This document shows, piece after piece, positions 51,901 through 55,345 of a stretch of 64,000 nt of DNA (position 1 is the stretch's first letter; the number at the start of each line of letters is the position of its first letter). Location of the stretch: positions 99,486,000 through 99,549,999 of the forward strand of contig OY804580.1 of NCBI GenBank assembly GCA_963680875.1. The letters are read 5' to 3'. The stretch is from Bathymodiolus brooksi. Its lineage: Eukaryota; Mollusca; Bivalvia; Mytilida; Modiolidae. A program made the position numbers and the translations under genes. Under the pieces are notes generated by a model. It made no database searches. It saw only the letters and a program-made list of their open reading frames with translations, and was not told the origin of the DNA.

Positions 51901-54900
51901 TTCATTGGACCAGCTTGTGTGAAACTTGTCTAAACCAAACCTTCTTTGGACCAGCTTGTGTGAAACCTGTCTAAACCAAACCTCCTTTGGACCAGCTTGT
52001 GTGAAACCTGTCTAAACCAAACCTTCTTTGGACCAGCTTGTGTGAAACCTGTCTAAACCAAACCTTCTTTGGACCAGCTTGTGTGAAACCTGTCTAAACC
52101 AAACCTTCTTTGGAGCAGCTTGTGTGAAACCTGTCTAAACCAAACCTTCTTTGGACCAGCTTGTATGAAACCTGTCTAAACCAAACCTTCTTTGGACCAG
52201 CTTGTGTGAAACCTGTCTAAACCAAACCTTCTTTGGAGCAGCTTGTGTGAAACCTGTCTAAACCAAACCTTCTTTGGACCAGCTTGTGTGAAACCTGTCT
52301 AAGCCAAACCTTCTTTGGACCAGCTTGTGTGAAACCTGTCTAAACCAAACCTTCTTTGGACCAGCTTGTGTGAAACCTGTCTAAACCAAACCTTCTTTGA
52401 ACCAGCTTGTGTGAAACCTGTCTAAACCAAACCTTCTTTGGACCAGCTTGTGTGAAACCTGTCTAAACCAAACCTTCTTTGGACCAGCTTGTGTGAAACC
52501 TGTCTAAACCAAACCTTCTTTGGACCAGCTTGTGTGAAACCTGTCTAAACCAAACCTTCTTTGGACCAGCTTTTGTGAAACCTGTCTAAACCAAACCTTC
52601 TTTGGACCAGCTTGTGTCTTTGGAATAGACAGCTGTTCGGTTTATACAAGTTCAATTAACAAACATTTCCTACATTGGGACTTTAGTTGAAGTTCGGGTT
52701 ATACAGGATTCTGGTTTATGCAGGGTTTGGCTTAGACAAGTTTCACTGTACTACTAAATTGATGCCCCCCTCGAGAGAGGCCACCCCCTTTTATAAGGGT
52801 GCTTTTTCATTATGGAAGGGGTGATTATACTGTATTTACTATTTATTTATTATTGTTTTTTATGCTTGTAGATATTATATATCAGGGTCTCCTGTAATAG
52901 AAGAACCAACGAAGTATTTCAGTTTACAGGACTACACTGATACTACTACTGGTCTACCATCCACTAGAGTGAGCCTTATCAAAGAACTTGATAGAGAAAC
53001 TATTGCCAAGCACACAGTTTACATTCTGGCCATGGATTCTGGTAAGTCATTGACTATTTCATATTAATGTCATGGAATAGATGTAGAATAACGGCAGTTT
53101 TGAAGGTCGAGAAAGACATTATCGCTAGTATCGTAGCAAGTCTGACTGGACGAGCTGTGATACTAGTGATAATGTATGTCGAGATCTTGATTTTATCTGT
53201 GGTTTTCTACGGGTACTATGCTTTCCTCCACAGACCTGCCACAAGTCACTGACAAATTTATCACATAATATTGTATTGAGTACACCTCGCCATGAGCGTA
53301 ATTCGAACTCACAACTATAAACTATAGTGGCGATAGGCACTGATTGCATAGGTCACGATCATGACCACGACTGCCCCACAACTAAGTTGTGAGTTGGATT
53401 CTAGCCTGTTTCAAGGTGCATGCTATACAACTTTGTGTGAAAAATATGCCAGTGGCTCTGGGTACTTTGGCTTCCTCAACCAATAAAGCTGACCACTACG
53501 ATGTCAGTGGCTTGCAGGAAGTCGGTAGTTCTCTGGGTACTTTGGTTTCTTCAACCAATAAAATTTATCACTACGATATAAATGAAAAGTGATAAACAAT
53601 TAAGACAGGTGTCAAATACCTGCCAGTTCCAGACAAAAATATGTGGTCCTAGAAGTTTTGAAAGAATATGGTATGTAAACAAACATAAAATTAATTTGAA
53701 GGAACATATTTATCTTATATTATTGATATAATTGTTATATACATTTTACTGAATGTATGCCTTGTACATGTAAAAAGGAGAGAGCTTATATAGGCATAGC
53801 CTGTTGCTCAATCCCATTCATATGGAGCTGTGAATAAAATATGTTTAAAACAGAAATAAAATTAACATTGTTTTTGTTTTGTTTTCTAGGGATTCCTCAG
53901 AAAACAGGTACTGCTACCTTAACCATTAATGTGGCAGACATTAACGATGAATATCCAAGGATTAAGGGTGTTCCTTATGCGAAAATTATGGAAAACCAAC
54001 CAGCTGTTACCAAGGTTACAACAATTTTTGGACAAGATCCAGATTCTGCTGAGAATGGTCCTCCATTTGGCTTTGAGGCGATTCCTTGTACAAACAATGA
54101 ACCACAGTGTAAATTTACTGTTAATTTCTTATCAGGTAAGTTGATTTTTTTTTATTACACAAGTCTTGAGACAGTTGAAAAAAGACTAGTGTGTATGCAT
54201 TGTTCGATGAAGAGTTTGAAGATACCAAAGGGGTAATCTGAACCCATAAATCGAAGAAGAACAGACAACACAATGGCCAAAAGAAATAGGACAAAAGGAC
54301 AAACAACGATCTACAAAACATTACACATAAAACTAAAGATCAAGTAACACAAACCCCAATAAATATCGAAGGTGAATTCAGATGCTCTGGAAGGATAGGA
54401 ACAGTATTTATTATAACAGTCATGTGAATGTTATAAAATTCAGAAATCTTATGCAAATTATACAAATTTATAAAGATGATAGAAAACGGTATTTGTGATC
54501 CAGGCTGAAACATACCAACCATTATTTATCTACTGTATTTGTAAATATTATAAATACTACTTAATATGTACTTCTCTTTACCTATGTATATGGTCTATTG
54601 ACTGATTGATTGATTGGTCCTTAATGGCAACTTTAGCAGTATTTCATCTATATTGTGGCATGAACAAATTTTATATATTAACTTTGACACCTACAACCTA
54701 TGTATATTGTCTATTTAGAATAAATATATATAGGGGCCATCGTGGCCATGATCGTATGATAGTTGGATTTACAACTACCTATGCAATCAGTGCCTCTATC
54801 ACCACTGATGTTGTGAGTTCTAATCTCGATCAGGGCGAGGTGTACAACATGTGATAAAGTTTGTCAGTGACTTGCGACAGGTCGGTGATTTTCTTCAGGT

Positions 54901-55345
54901 CCTCTGGTTTCCTCCACCAATAAAACTGACAGCCACGATATAACTGAAATATTGTTGAAAGTGGCATTAAACACCATCAAACAAACAAACAATAAACATG
55001 CACTCATTTGTCTAGGGGCCTTTTACTTTTTACCGATATTTAAGTTTACTCTACTTTTCAGGTCATTTGTTCTGTAGAGGCCTTTTACCTTTTACCGATA
55101 TTTAAGTTTACTCTACTTTTCAGGTGCGGATAGCGGTAACGGTGGTGCTGATATTTATTCCAAGCAAACATTTGACAGAGAACTGCAAAAATTTTATTAT
55201 CTTCCAATCAAAATGTGGGATAAACGTGGGGTGACTGGTGCCCTTTCCATGACTGGTACTAACACTCTAACCATTGAAATCGGTGATGTCAATGATAATG
55301 TTCATGGACCAGGAACTCAGAATATACACATGTACAATTATTTAG
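15718..55345 (+). CDS. Neural-cadherin-like giant cadherin, 20 internal exons (partial gene)
   Basis: Twenty GT-AG exons totalling 4731 bases join in one frame (2 + 1576 codons + 1). The product is a run of extracellular cadherin (EC) repeats, calcium-dependent adhesion modules: the end of one repeat, then 14 more, here called W1-W14. Linkers of the D-x-N-D-N-x-P-x-F type are seen in W5, W8-W12 and others; W1-W3, W6 and W13 have degenerate ones. After W14 the sequence [14 protein letters not shown] matches the pattern that opens the membrane-proximal (primitive classic cadherin) domain of invertebrate neural-type cadherins, which then continue with EGF/laminin G modules, one membrane span and a catenin-binding tail. 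No signal peptide, membrane span or tail is inside the window. FAT, dachsous or protocadherin identity is less likely given that motif and the repeat number. Cell-surface homophilic adhesion is inferred from the family. Confidence 0.93.
15901..16344. other. Intron 1 with SINE
   Basis: 444 bases; most of it (16043-16313) is a minus-strand SINE-A. A fragment at 15967-16020 (ccctctcttataaggtcac ...) resembles the MITE family at 24099-24264. Confidence 0.8.
16043..16313 (-). mobile_element. SINE-A (tRNA-derived)
   Basis: Reverse complement reads ggctgttgtggtcatgatcg, then tagttggatttacaact, a B-box-like agttcgaatcccgc, the conserved body (gtgacttgagacaggtcc, ggtttcctccaccaataaaactgacc) and the tail tataactgaaatattcttg. 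The same family recurs at least 14 times in this window. Confidence 0.88.
16345..16579 (+). CDS. Cadherin exon 2 of window
   Basis: Acceptor cattt-cag, donor at/gtaagc. Completes W1 ([29 protein letters not shown]) and starts W2 ([13 protein letters not shown]). The linker between them reads YTGSLSPQF instead of D-x-N-D-N-x-P-x-F, so calcium ligands are lost at this junction. Twenty bases after the donor the polypurine tract begins. Confidence 0.92.
16602..17690. repeat. 1.1-kb polypurine (GA-rich) tract
   Basis: Almost uninterrupted purines on the + strand, mostly gagaga, ggga and gaaagaga, with occasional t or c. Internal longer-period copies exist (atggatggaggaaggga recurs at about 16804, 16950 and 17238). 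All long open frames over it (up to 407 codons of Ser/Leu/Pro on the minus strand) follow from composition and are not genes. Confidence 0.97.
18559..18802 (+). CDS. Cadherin exon 3 of window
   Basis: Acceptor cattttcag, donor gtg/gtaagt; 1 base plus 81 codons. Core of W2: [32 protein letters not shown] and [19 protein letters not shown]. The ligand motif after the central strands reads RAKDTHS rather than the usual A-x-D-x-G. Confidence 0.92.
19527..21252. mobile_element. TIR DNA element, about 1.7 kb, class unknown
   Basis: Ends are inverted copies: ggcgaccgtttcactaa at 19530-19546 against ttagtgaaacggtcgcc at 21233-21249. Subterminal regions are rich in related motifs on both sides (cgtaagtcgtaa, cgacttacg, ttagtgaaacg). 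No transposase frame, so non-autonomous. A clear target duplication was not found, so the class is open. Confidence 0.75.
20883..21056 (-). mobile_element. SINE-C (tRNA-derived)
   Basis: On the minus strand: ggtggctcaatgagttaggt, acaactcgtacaagcctatc, B-box-like gggtttgcgccc and ttgtaaattacaaaaagggt. The second copy is at 29515-29712. It ends in the same aatactgctgaaagtggcatt tail as SINE-A. Confidence 0.8.
21501..21609 (+). CDS. Cadherin exon 4 of window
   Basis: Acceptor taatttttag, donor acag/gtaaat; 36 codons plus 1 base. Ends W2 ([15 protein letters not shown], a degenerate linker) and opens W3 ([16 protein letters not shown]). Confidence 0.92.
21696..22054 (+). mobile_element. SINE-B (tRNA-derived), full length
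   Basis: Head gcatcggtggggtaatggta with a B box (gggtttgagtcccc) resembles tRNA-Gly. Body includes ctaagcatgcagcattaagg and gtgtcagagtgggacgac; tail is gccatgatatagttgaaaaattgctgagttggcattaaac followed by (cact)n. Copies: 27049, 39431 and 41370 on this strand, 5357 on the other. Confidence 0.9.
22277..22400 (-). mobile_element. SINE-A 3' part
   Basis: Minus-strand tail and body only: gtggtgtttaacgccacttt, atatcgtggtggccagtttt and ggaggaaaccagactgtcc. The tRNA-like head is missing. Confidence 0.85.
22542..22650 (+). CDS. Cadherin exon 5 of window
   Basis: Acceptor acattgcag, donor atag/gtttgt. Middle of W3: [19 protein letters not shown] and [14 protein letters not shown]. The short exon has split codons at both ends that pair correctly with exons 4 and 6. 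Confidence 0.9.
22651..23787. other. Intron 5
   Basis: 1.1 kb. Holds a plus-strand SINE-A at 23316-23585; the rest is unremarkable. Confidence 0.7.
23316..23585 (+). mobile_element. SINE-A
   Basis: Head ggggtcgtcgtggtcaggat, B box gtttgaaccccg, body gtgacttgcgacaggtcg and cctccaccaataaaactgac, and tail ending in aatcaatcaatag. Confidence 0.88.
23788..24038 (+). CDS. Cadherin exon 6 of window
   Basis: Acceptor tattatag, donor caaa/gtaagt. Ends W3 with a canonical strand run ([20 protein letters not shown], then [16 protein letters not shown]) and a partly degenerate linker ([10 protein letters not shown]), then starts W4 ([18 protein letters not shown]). Confidence 0.95.
24099..24264. mobile_element. 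Tc1/mariner-like MITE
   Basis: 166 bases with inverted ends cagtagt(a)ccc and gggactactg; the right end is followed by TA, the left by CA (probably a mutated TA target). The interior repeats cttataaggcca-type motifs. A diverged relative forms the outer shell at 50640-52834. Confidence 0.75.
24480..25205. repeat. 45-bp minisatellite, 16 units, made from a SINE-A head
   Basis: Sixteen units of exactly 45 bases (ggggcc starts at 24490 and every 45 bases to 25165). The unit ggggccgtcgtggtcgagat + tgtatggtagatttacaact + tctga is the tRNA-like 5' head of SINE-A. Variation is minimal (ttacaac/ttataac, one c in place of g near 25121). Because 45 is a multiple of 3, every frame without a stop in the unit is open, giving 277-296-codon artefactual ORFs on both strands. 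Confidence 0.97.
25258..25460 (+). mobile_element. SINE-A body downstream of the head array
   Basis: Contains aaccctgctgatgacaaggt, the conserved gtgacttgcgacaggtcagt and cctccaccgataaaactaac segments, and the tail gttgaaagtggtgttaaacaccat followed by (aacc)n. With the array at 24480-25205 it forms one SINE whose head was amplified; about 50 unrelated bases separate the two. Confidence 0.85.
25581..25861 (+). CDS. Cadherin exon 7 of window
   Basis: Acceptor tatttttaag, donor acg/gtgagt. Completes W4 ([29 protein letters not shown]) and starts W5. The linker ([13 protein letters not shown]) has the D-x-N-D-N core replaced by DAVNT. It carries three cysteines (GRCCP, TQCNT), unusual in EC repeats, perhaps an extra disulfide. 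Confidence 0.95.
25945..26192 (+). mobile_element. SINE-A
   Basis: Shortened head (gaggccgtcgtggtagttgg), body with gtgacttgcgacaggtcggt, and a tail ending (aacc)6. It fills much of intron 7 (25862-26417); a second tail fragment with (aatc)n lies at 26330-26385. Confidence 0.88.
26418..26873 (+). CDS. Cadherin exon 8 of window
   Basis: Acceptor tttttgcag, donor gca/gtaagt; 152 codons, phase 0 at both ends. W5 in classical form: [46 protein letters not shown] and the perfect linker [11 protein letters not shown]. Then W6 ([34 protein letters not shown]). Confidence 0.97.
26874..27685. other. Intron 8
   Basis: 0.8 kb. SINE-B at 27049-27400; otherwise nothing seen. Confidence 0.7.
27049..27400 (+). 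mobile_element. SINE-B
   Basis: Head gcatcggtggtgtaatggtt, B box region shortened, body tgtcagagtgggacgacatc, tail gccatgatatagctgaaaa and ggcattaaacaacaatcac, then (cact)n. Confidence 0.9.
27686..28069 (+). CDS. Cadherin exon 9 of window
   Basis: Acceptor tttttacag, donor aag/gtaaaa; 128 codons. Ends W6 ([36 protein letters not shown]; the linker is altered, SDDGGKPP in place of DxNDNxP) and carries most of W7 ([55 protein letters not shown]). Confidence 0.95.
29515..29712 (-). mobile_element. SINE-C
   Basis: Minus strand: agggccctggtggctcaatg, gttggattacctaacaactc, gcgtgggttcgcgcctggct and tgcactcgactcgcagccgc. It is joined at its 3' side to a remnant of SINE-A-like body (gaagacggagagaaccaccg). 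Confidence 0.82.
29845..30785 (+). mobile_element. SINE-A interrupted by a DNA transposon
   Basis: Left part 29845-29869 (ggggcgtcgtggccatgatc) and right part 30542-30785 are contiguous once the insertion at 29870-30541 and one copy of catatg are removed. The tail ends in ggtgttaaacaccatctaag. Confidence 0.9.
29870..30541. mobile_element. CAGGG-ended DNA transposon (hAT-like), 672 bp
   Basis: Perfect 14-bp inverted ends CAGGGTTCTCAAAA / TTTTGAGAACCCTG and a 6-bp target duplication catatg (29864-29869 and 30542-30547). The SINE gives the empty-site sequence, so the duplication is certain. No transposase. CAGGG ends point to hAT, but hAT normally duplicates 8 bp. Confidence 0.9.
30959..31769. 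mobile_element. ATACCCCC-ended inverted-repeat element
   Basis: Ends ATACCCCCCGC (30959-30969) and GCAGGGGGTAT (31759-31769) are inverted copies with one mismatch. Just inside the left end caaacaaagttttggggggt adds a local palindrome. Non-coding; the interior includes three tandem units. Confidence 0.75.
31019..31480. repeat. Three tandem units of about 164-169 bp
   Basis: cttgtaagcgcaactcctcc occurs at 31023, 31187 and 31356, each followed by gaaactttrcacagttgtart and ctgcagatgtgcatgaagraat. The units lie within the ATACCCCC element. Confidence 0.93.
31898..32095 (+). CDS. Cadherin exon 10 of window
   Basis: Acceptor gtattcag, donor aag/gtatga; 66 codons, phase 0. Ends W7 ([17 protein letters not shown]) and begins W8 ([30 protein letters not shown]). 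Its donor runs directly into the 49-bp array. Confidence 0.95.
32131..32495. repeat. 49-bp tandem array, about 7-8 units
   Basis: gttgaaccaatcrctaggca starts at 32131, 32180, 32229 and 32278 and continues to 32495, where a transposon interrupts it. The array resumes for about 10 bases after the transposon (agacaggatatt, 37787-37798). Confidence 0.95.
32570..32952. mobile_element. PIF/Harbinger-like MITE
   Basis: Inverted ends GGCCAAAAAAAAAATATGTG and its complement, extending to tgcttccgat / atcggaaaca with mismatches. Flanked by taa (32567-32569 and 32953-32955), the target type of PIF/Harbinger. Internal motif ccgaccctaa is repeated several times. 383 bp, non-coding. Confidence 0.82.
33426..34373. 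mobile_element. Probable TIR element, GGGATGTCA ends
   Basis: gggatgtcattaga at 33426 and tctattgacatccc at 34360-34373 are inverted copies with one mismatch. No target duplication or transposase identified. Interior includes a local palindrome ggcaaccggcgaaaatctcc near 33442. Confidence 0.55.
34808..37560. repeat. Tandem block: four 0.54-kb units then five to six 0.12-kb units
   Basis: taagtctc(c/t)c starts at 34810, 35361 and 35896; a fourth unit lacking this start begins near 36425. Each carries gaacttgtccayggcagatc, atcctatgggaaacttgaaa and ccattttcaaaatggctgcc, and ends tttgggagacttcataatcg. From about 36850 a shorter unit (gattcctgacattgaaaaat, ccattttcaaaatggc) is reiterated with more divergence. 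Start and end segments are inverted copies (aagtctcccaaac / gtttgggagactt), so the unit resembles a TIR element amplified in tandem. Confidence 0.9.
37903..38160 (+). mobile_element. SINE-A
   Basis: Head gaggccgtcgtggccgtgat, intact A-box region, B box gtttgaatccag, tail ttgttgaaaatggcgttaaa and (caaa)n. Confidence 0.92.
38320..39000. repeat. Diverged direct repeat around a MITE
   Basis: 38326-38480 (gtagatatcaaattcag, agtgtttgtgagcaataaaa, tgcctgagggagg) matches 38876-39030 with many substitutions and gaps. A local duplication flanks the MITE at 38600-38823. Confidence 0.75.
38600..38823. mobile_element. PIF/Harbinger-like MITE with 45-bp inverted ends
   Basis: gggaccgaccatttaacttg to tatgggggtttttttt (38600-38645) is complementary to aaaaaaaaccataacccccc to tggttgttccc (38779-38823). 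Flanking taa at 38597-38599 and 38824-38826. 224 bp, non-coding. Confidence 0.88.
39208..39391 (+). CDS. Cadherin exon 11 of window
   Basis: Acceptor ttgtttcag, donor agtg/gtaagt. Core of W8: [40 protein letters not shown] and [20 protein letters not shown]. It follows a 7.1-kb intron. Confidence 0.95.
39431..39745 (+). mobile_element. SINE-B
   Basis: Head gatcggtggtgtaatggttg; body gcttctccactaagcac and gtgtctgagtagagcgacat; 3' tail partly lost. Diverged. Confidence 0.82.
39765..39945 (+). mobile_element. SINE-A, 5'-truncated
   Basis: Starts inside the head (accacctatgcaatcagttc); B box gtttgaatcccg; body ggcaggtctgtggttttctc; tail gatatagctgaaatattgtt. Confidence 0.85.
40195..40335 (+). 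CDS. Cadherin exon 12 of window
   Basis: Acceptor atgtttcag, donor gatg/gtaaga. Ends W8 with a perfect linker ([18 protein letters not shown]) and starts W9 ([24 protein letters not shown]). Confidence 0.95.
40403..40660 (+). mobile_element. SINE-A
   Basis: Head ggggacgtcgtggtcgtgat, B box gttcaaatcgca, body and tail ggcattaaacaccatc, then (caaa)3. Confidence 0.92.
40728..40887. mobile_element. Tc1/mariner-like MITE, 160 bp
   Basis: Inverted ends CAGTCAAACCTGT / GGCTTGACTG flanked by TA on both sides. Inside, agaggtcaccc and gaggtgacctc extend the complementarity. Non-coding. Confidence 0.85.
41370..41698 (+). mobile_element. SINE-B
   Basis: Head gcatcagtggcggaatggtt with A box, B box gggttcgagtcacg (best preserved in the window), body gtatcagagtggagcaacat, tail gccatgatatagctgaaa. 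Confidence 0.88.
42222..42300. repeat. Inverted repeat / hairpin
   Basis: aatgactttggat at 42222 is complementary to atccaaagtcatt at 42287-42299, and gttaatacc to gggtattaac nearer the centre, around the palindrome agagatctct. Possibly a tiny MITE. Confidence 0.75.
42332..43423. mobile_element. Tc1/mariner-like TIR element, 1.1 kb
   Basis: Ends CAGTCAAACTTGT / ACAAGTTTGACTG perfectly inverted and flanked by TA. Subterminal motifs (ataacgact, tatagcgaccc and complements) recur at both ends. No transposase frame. End sequence is shared with the 160-bp MITE at 40728. Confidence 0.88.
43590..44790. repeat. Two diverged direct repeats, offset about 732 bp
   Basis: 43600-44057 matches 44332-44786: taaggttttctactaaat, ttttatcttaagtttaacct and tcttgcagtgaaatgcca. 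The phrase ctctgattggtgaattagtggtttgacacct also appears a third time at about 44287, so the unit boundary contains a shorter repeat. Confidence 0.88.
44800..45725 (+). mobile_element. LINE 3' fragment (CR1/L2/Jockey-like polymerase end)
   Basis: The frame from 44906 reads [50 protein letters not shown] and VREWNHLPD, the standard C-terminal segments of jockey-superfamily reverse transcriptases. The catalytic palm (Y/FADD) is absent, so the copy is 5'-truncated. Just upstream LSALERW (44881-44901) belongs to the same protein in another frame, so there is also a frameshift. It ends with an untranslated part and the tail gaagacgaagaagaagaa, as in LINEs with microsatellite tails. The open frame running to 45829 overshoots the element end. 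Confidence 0.9.
45949..46073 (+). CDS. Cadherin exon 13 of window
   Basis: Acceptor attttgcag, donor cat/gtaagt. Core of W9: [39 protein letters not shown]. Begins 220 bases after the LINE. Confidence 0.95.
46126..46350 (-). mobile_element. SINE-A, head incomplete
   Basis: Minus strand; tail complement gttatggtgttacaccactt, body tagaggaaactggagtacct, B box complement cgggattcaaact. Confidence 0.88.
46723..46899 (+). CDS. Cadherin exon 14 of window
   Basis: Acceptor cttttgcag, donor acg/gtaaga; 59 codons, phase 0. Ends W9 with a perfect linker ([18 protein letters not shown]) and starts W10 ([17 protein letters not shown]). Confidence 0.95.
46937..47212 (-). mobile_element. SINE-A
   Basis: Full-length minus-strand copy: ggtttatggtgtttaacgtc tail complement, ggtggaggaaacgggaatgt body, gaacggggctccaactcaca B box complement, catacgatcaggaccatgat head complement. 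Confidence 0.92.
47453..47654 (+). repeat. Tandem duplication of a 3' splice site plus exon start (64-bp period)
   Basis: The segment (c/t)tttttt(a)aag + gc(c/t)aatgctac(t/c)gaccc + agataaatttagagatgtgc occurs with exon-start positions 47491, 47555 and 47619. Only the third runs on into exon 15. The first two reach GTGCTTTAA, an in-frame stop 14 codons after the AG. All three keep a pyrimidine stretch and AG, so the first two are decoy acceptors. Confidence 0.95.
47619..47937 (+). CDS. Cadherin exon 15 of window
   Basis: Acceptor ttttttaag, donor aaag/gtatag. Completes W10 ([51 protein letters not shown]) with linker [10 protein letters not shown], and starts W11 ([10 protein letters not shown]). 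The start at 47619 is chosen over 47491 and 47555 because those reach stops. Confidence 0.95.
48040..48238 (-). mobile_element. SINE-A, head lost
   Basis: Minus-strand copy: tttatggtgtttaacaccac, tggcggtcagttttattggt, ccatgaacggggctcaaact. Ends in the B-box region. Confidence 0.88.
48733..49190 (+). CDS. Cadherin exon 16 of window
   Basis: Acceptor tgtttacag, donor agt/gtaagt; 458 bases, the longest exon seen. Most of W11 ([53 protein letters not shown]) with perfect linker [11 protein letters not shown], then W12 ([39 protein letters not shown]). Confidence 0.97.
49191..49922. other. Intron 16, nothing recognised
   Basis: 0.73 kb, AT-rich, without a repeat family that I recognise. Ends in a 14-base T tract before the acceptor. 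Confidence 0.6.
49923..50161 (+). CDS. Cadherin exon 17 of window
   Basis: Acceptor tttttttcag, donor ataag/gtattg. Ends W12 ([20 protein letters not shown], linker [11 protein letters not shown]) and starts W13 ([18 protein letters not shown] across the junction). Confidence 0.95.
50728..52748. mobile_element. Inner Tc1/mariner-like element expanded by a 41-bp array
   Basis: Ends CAGTGAAAaCTGTCTAAGCC and GGCTTAGACAaGTTTCACTG are inverted, each flanked by TA. Nearly all of the interior is the 41-bp array, whose unit (gtgtgaaacctgtctaaacc aaaccttctttggaccagctt) derives from the left end itself. Confidence 0.82.
50740..52620. repeat. 41-bp minisatellite, about 46 units, 615-bp higher order
   Basis: Unit accagcttgtgtgaaacctg + tctaaaccaaaccttctttgg. 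Rare variants recur at a fixed distance: ttcattgg at 51286 and 51901, and ggagcagcttg at about 51497/51619 and 52112/52234, all 615 bases (15 units) apart. So a 15-unit block was duplicated. Confidence 0.96.
52872..53041 (+). CDS. Cadherin exon 18 of window
   Basis: Acceptor gcttgtag, donor tctg/gtaagt. Core of W13: [40 protein letters not shown] and AMDSG. Confidence 0.93.
53225..53592. mobile_element. Two SINE-A fragments, head to head
   Basis: 53225-53378 is a minus-strand body and head (ccacaagtcactgacaaatt, ccatgagcgtaattcgaact, cacgatcatgaccacgactg). 53395-53592 is a plus-strand, degenerate body with its middle part present twice (ctgggtacttt(g)gcttcctca and ctgggtactttggtttcttc). Confidence 0.78.
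53890..54135 (+). CDS. Cadherin exon 19 of window
   Basis: Acceptor gttttctag, donor tcag/gtaagt. Ends W13 ([19 protein letters not shown]; the last Pro-x-Phe is PRI) and starts W14 ([20 protein letters not shown]). Two cysteines ([12 protein letters not shown]) flank a short loop and probably pair. Confidence 0.95.
54733..54995 (+). mobile_element. SINE-A
   Basis: Head ggggccatcgtggccatgat, body gtgacttgcgacaggtcggt, tail ggcattaaacaccatc and (caaa)n. Confidence 0.92.
55019..55123 (+). repeat. Duplicated 3' splice region before exon 20 (60-bp period)
   Basis: ggccttttacttttaccgat-type sequence through tttactctacttttcag occurs at 55017-55063 and again at 55077-55123. Both have a good pyrimidine tract and AG. 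Using the first AG would add a 60-base segment that reads to a TAA, so the second is the functional one in this model. Confidence 0.93.
55124..55345 (+). CDS. Cadherin exon 20 of window
   Basis: Acceptor ctacttttcag, donor ttag/gtaagt. Ends W14 ([40 protein letters not shown], linker [13 protein letters not shown]) and enters [10 protein letters not shown], the pattern that opens the membrane-proximal domain of invertebrate neural-type cadherins. The next exon is beyond the satellite and outside the window. Confidence 0.95.

Larger units (their letters stand above)
50640..52834. mobile_element. Outer MITE (family of 24099) hosting a nested element
   Basis: Left piece about 50640-50725 (ccttctctaatatgggcact, cttatcagaccagatttcag) and right piece 52751-52834 (gcccccctcgagagaggcca, cttttataagggtgcttttt, gaaggggtga) align with the two halves of the MITE at 24099-24264. 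The break in this alignment is where the inner element sits. Confidence 0.75.
50162..52871. other. Intron 17
   Basis: 2.7 kb. The first 480 bases are plain AT-rich sequence; from 50640 to 52834 it is a nested MITE pair containing a 41-bp array. Confidence 0.8.

Noticed and set aside
50740..52620. Possible CRISPR array (41-bp repeats)
   Set aside because: Units abut with no unique spacers, the host is eukaryotic, and the unit derives from a transposon end.
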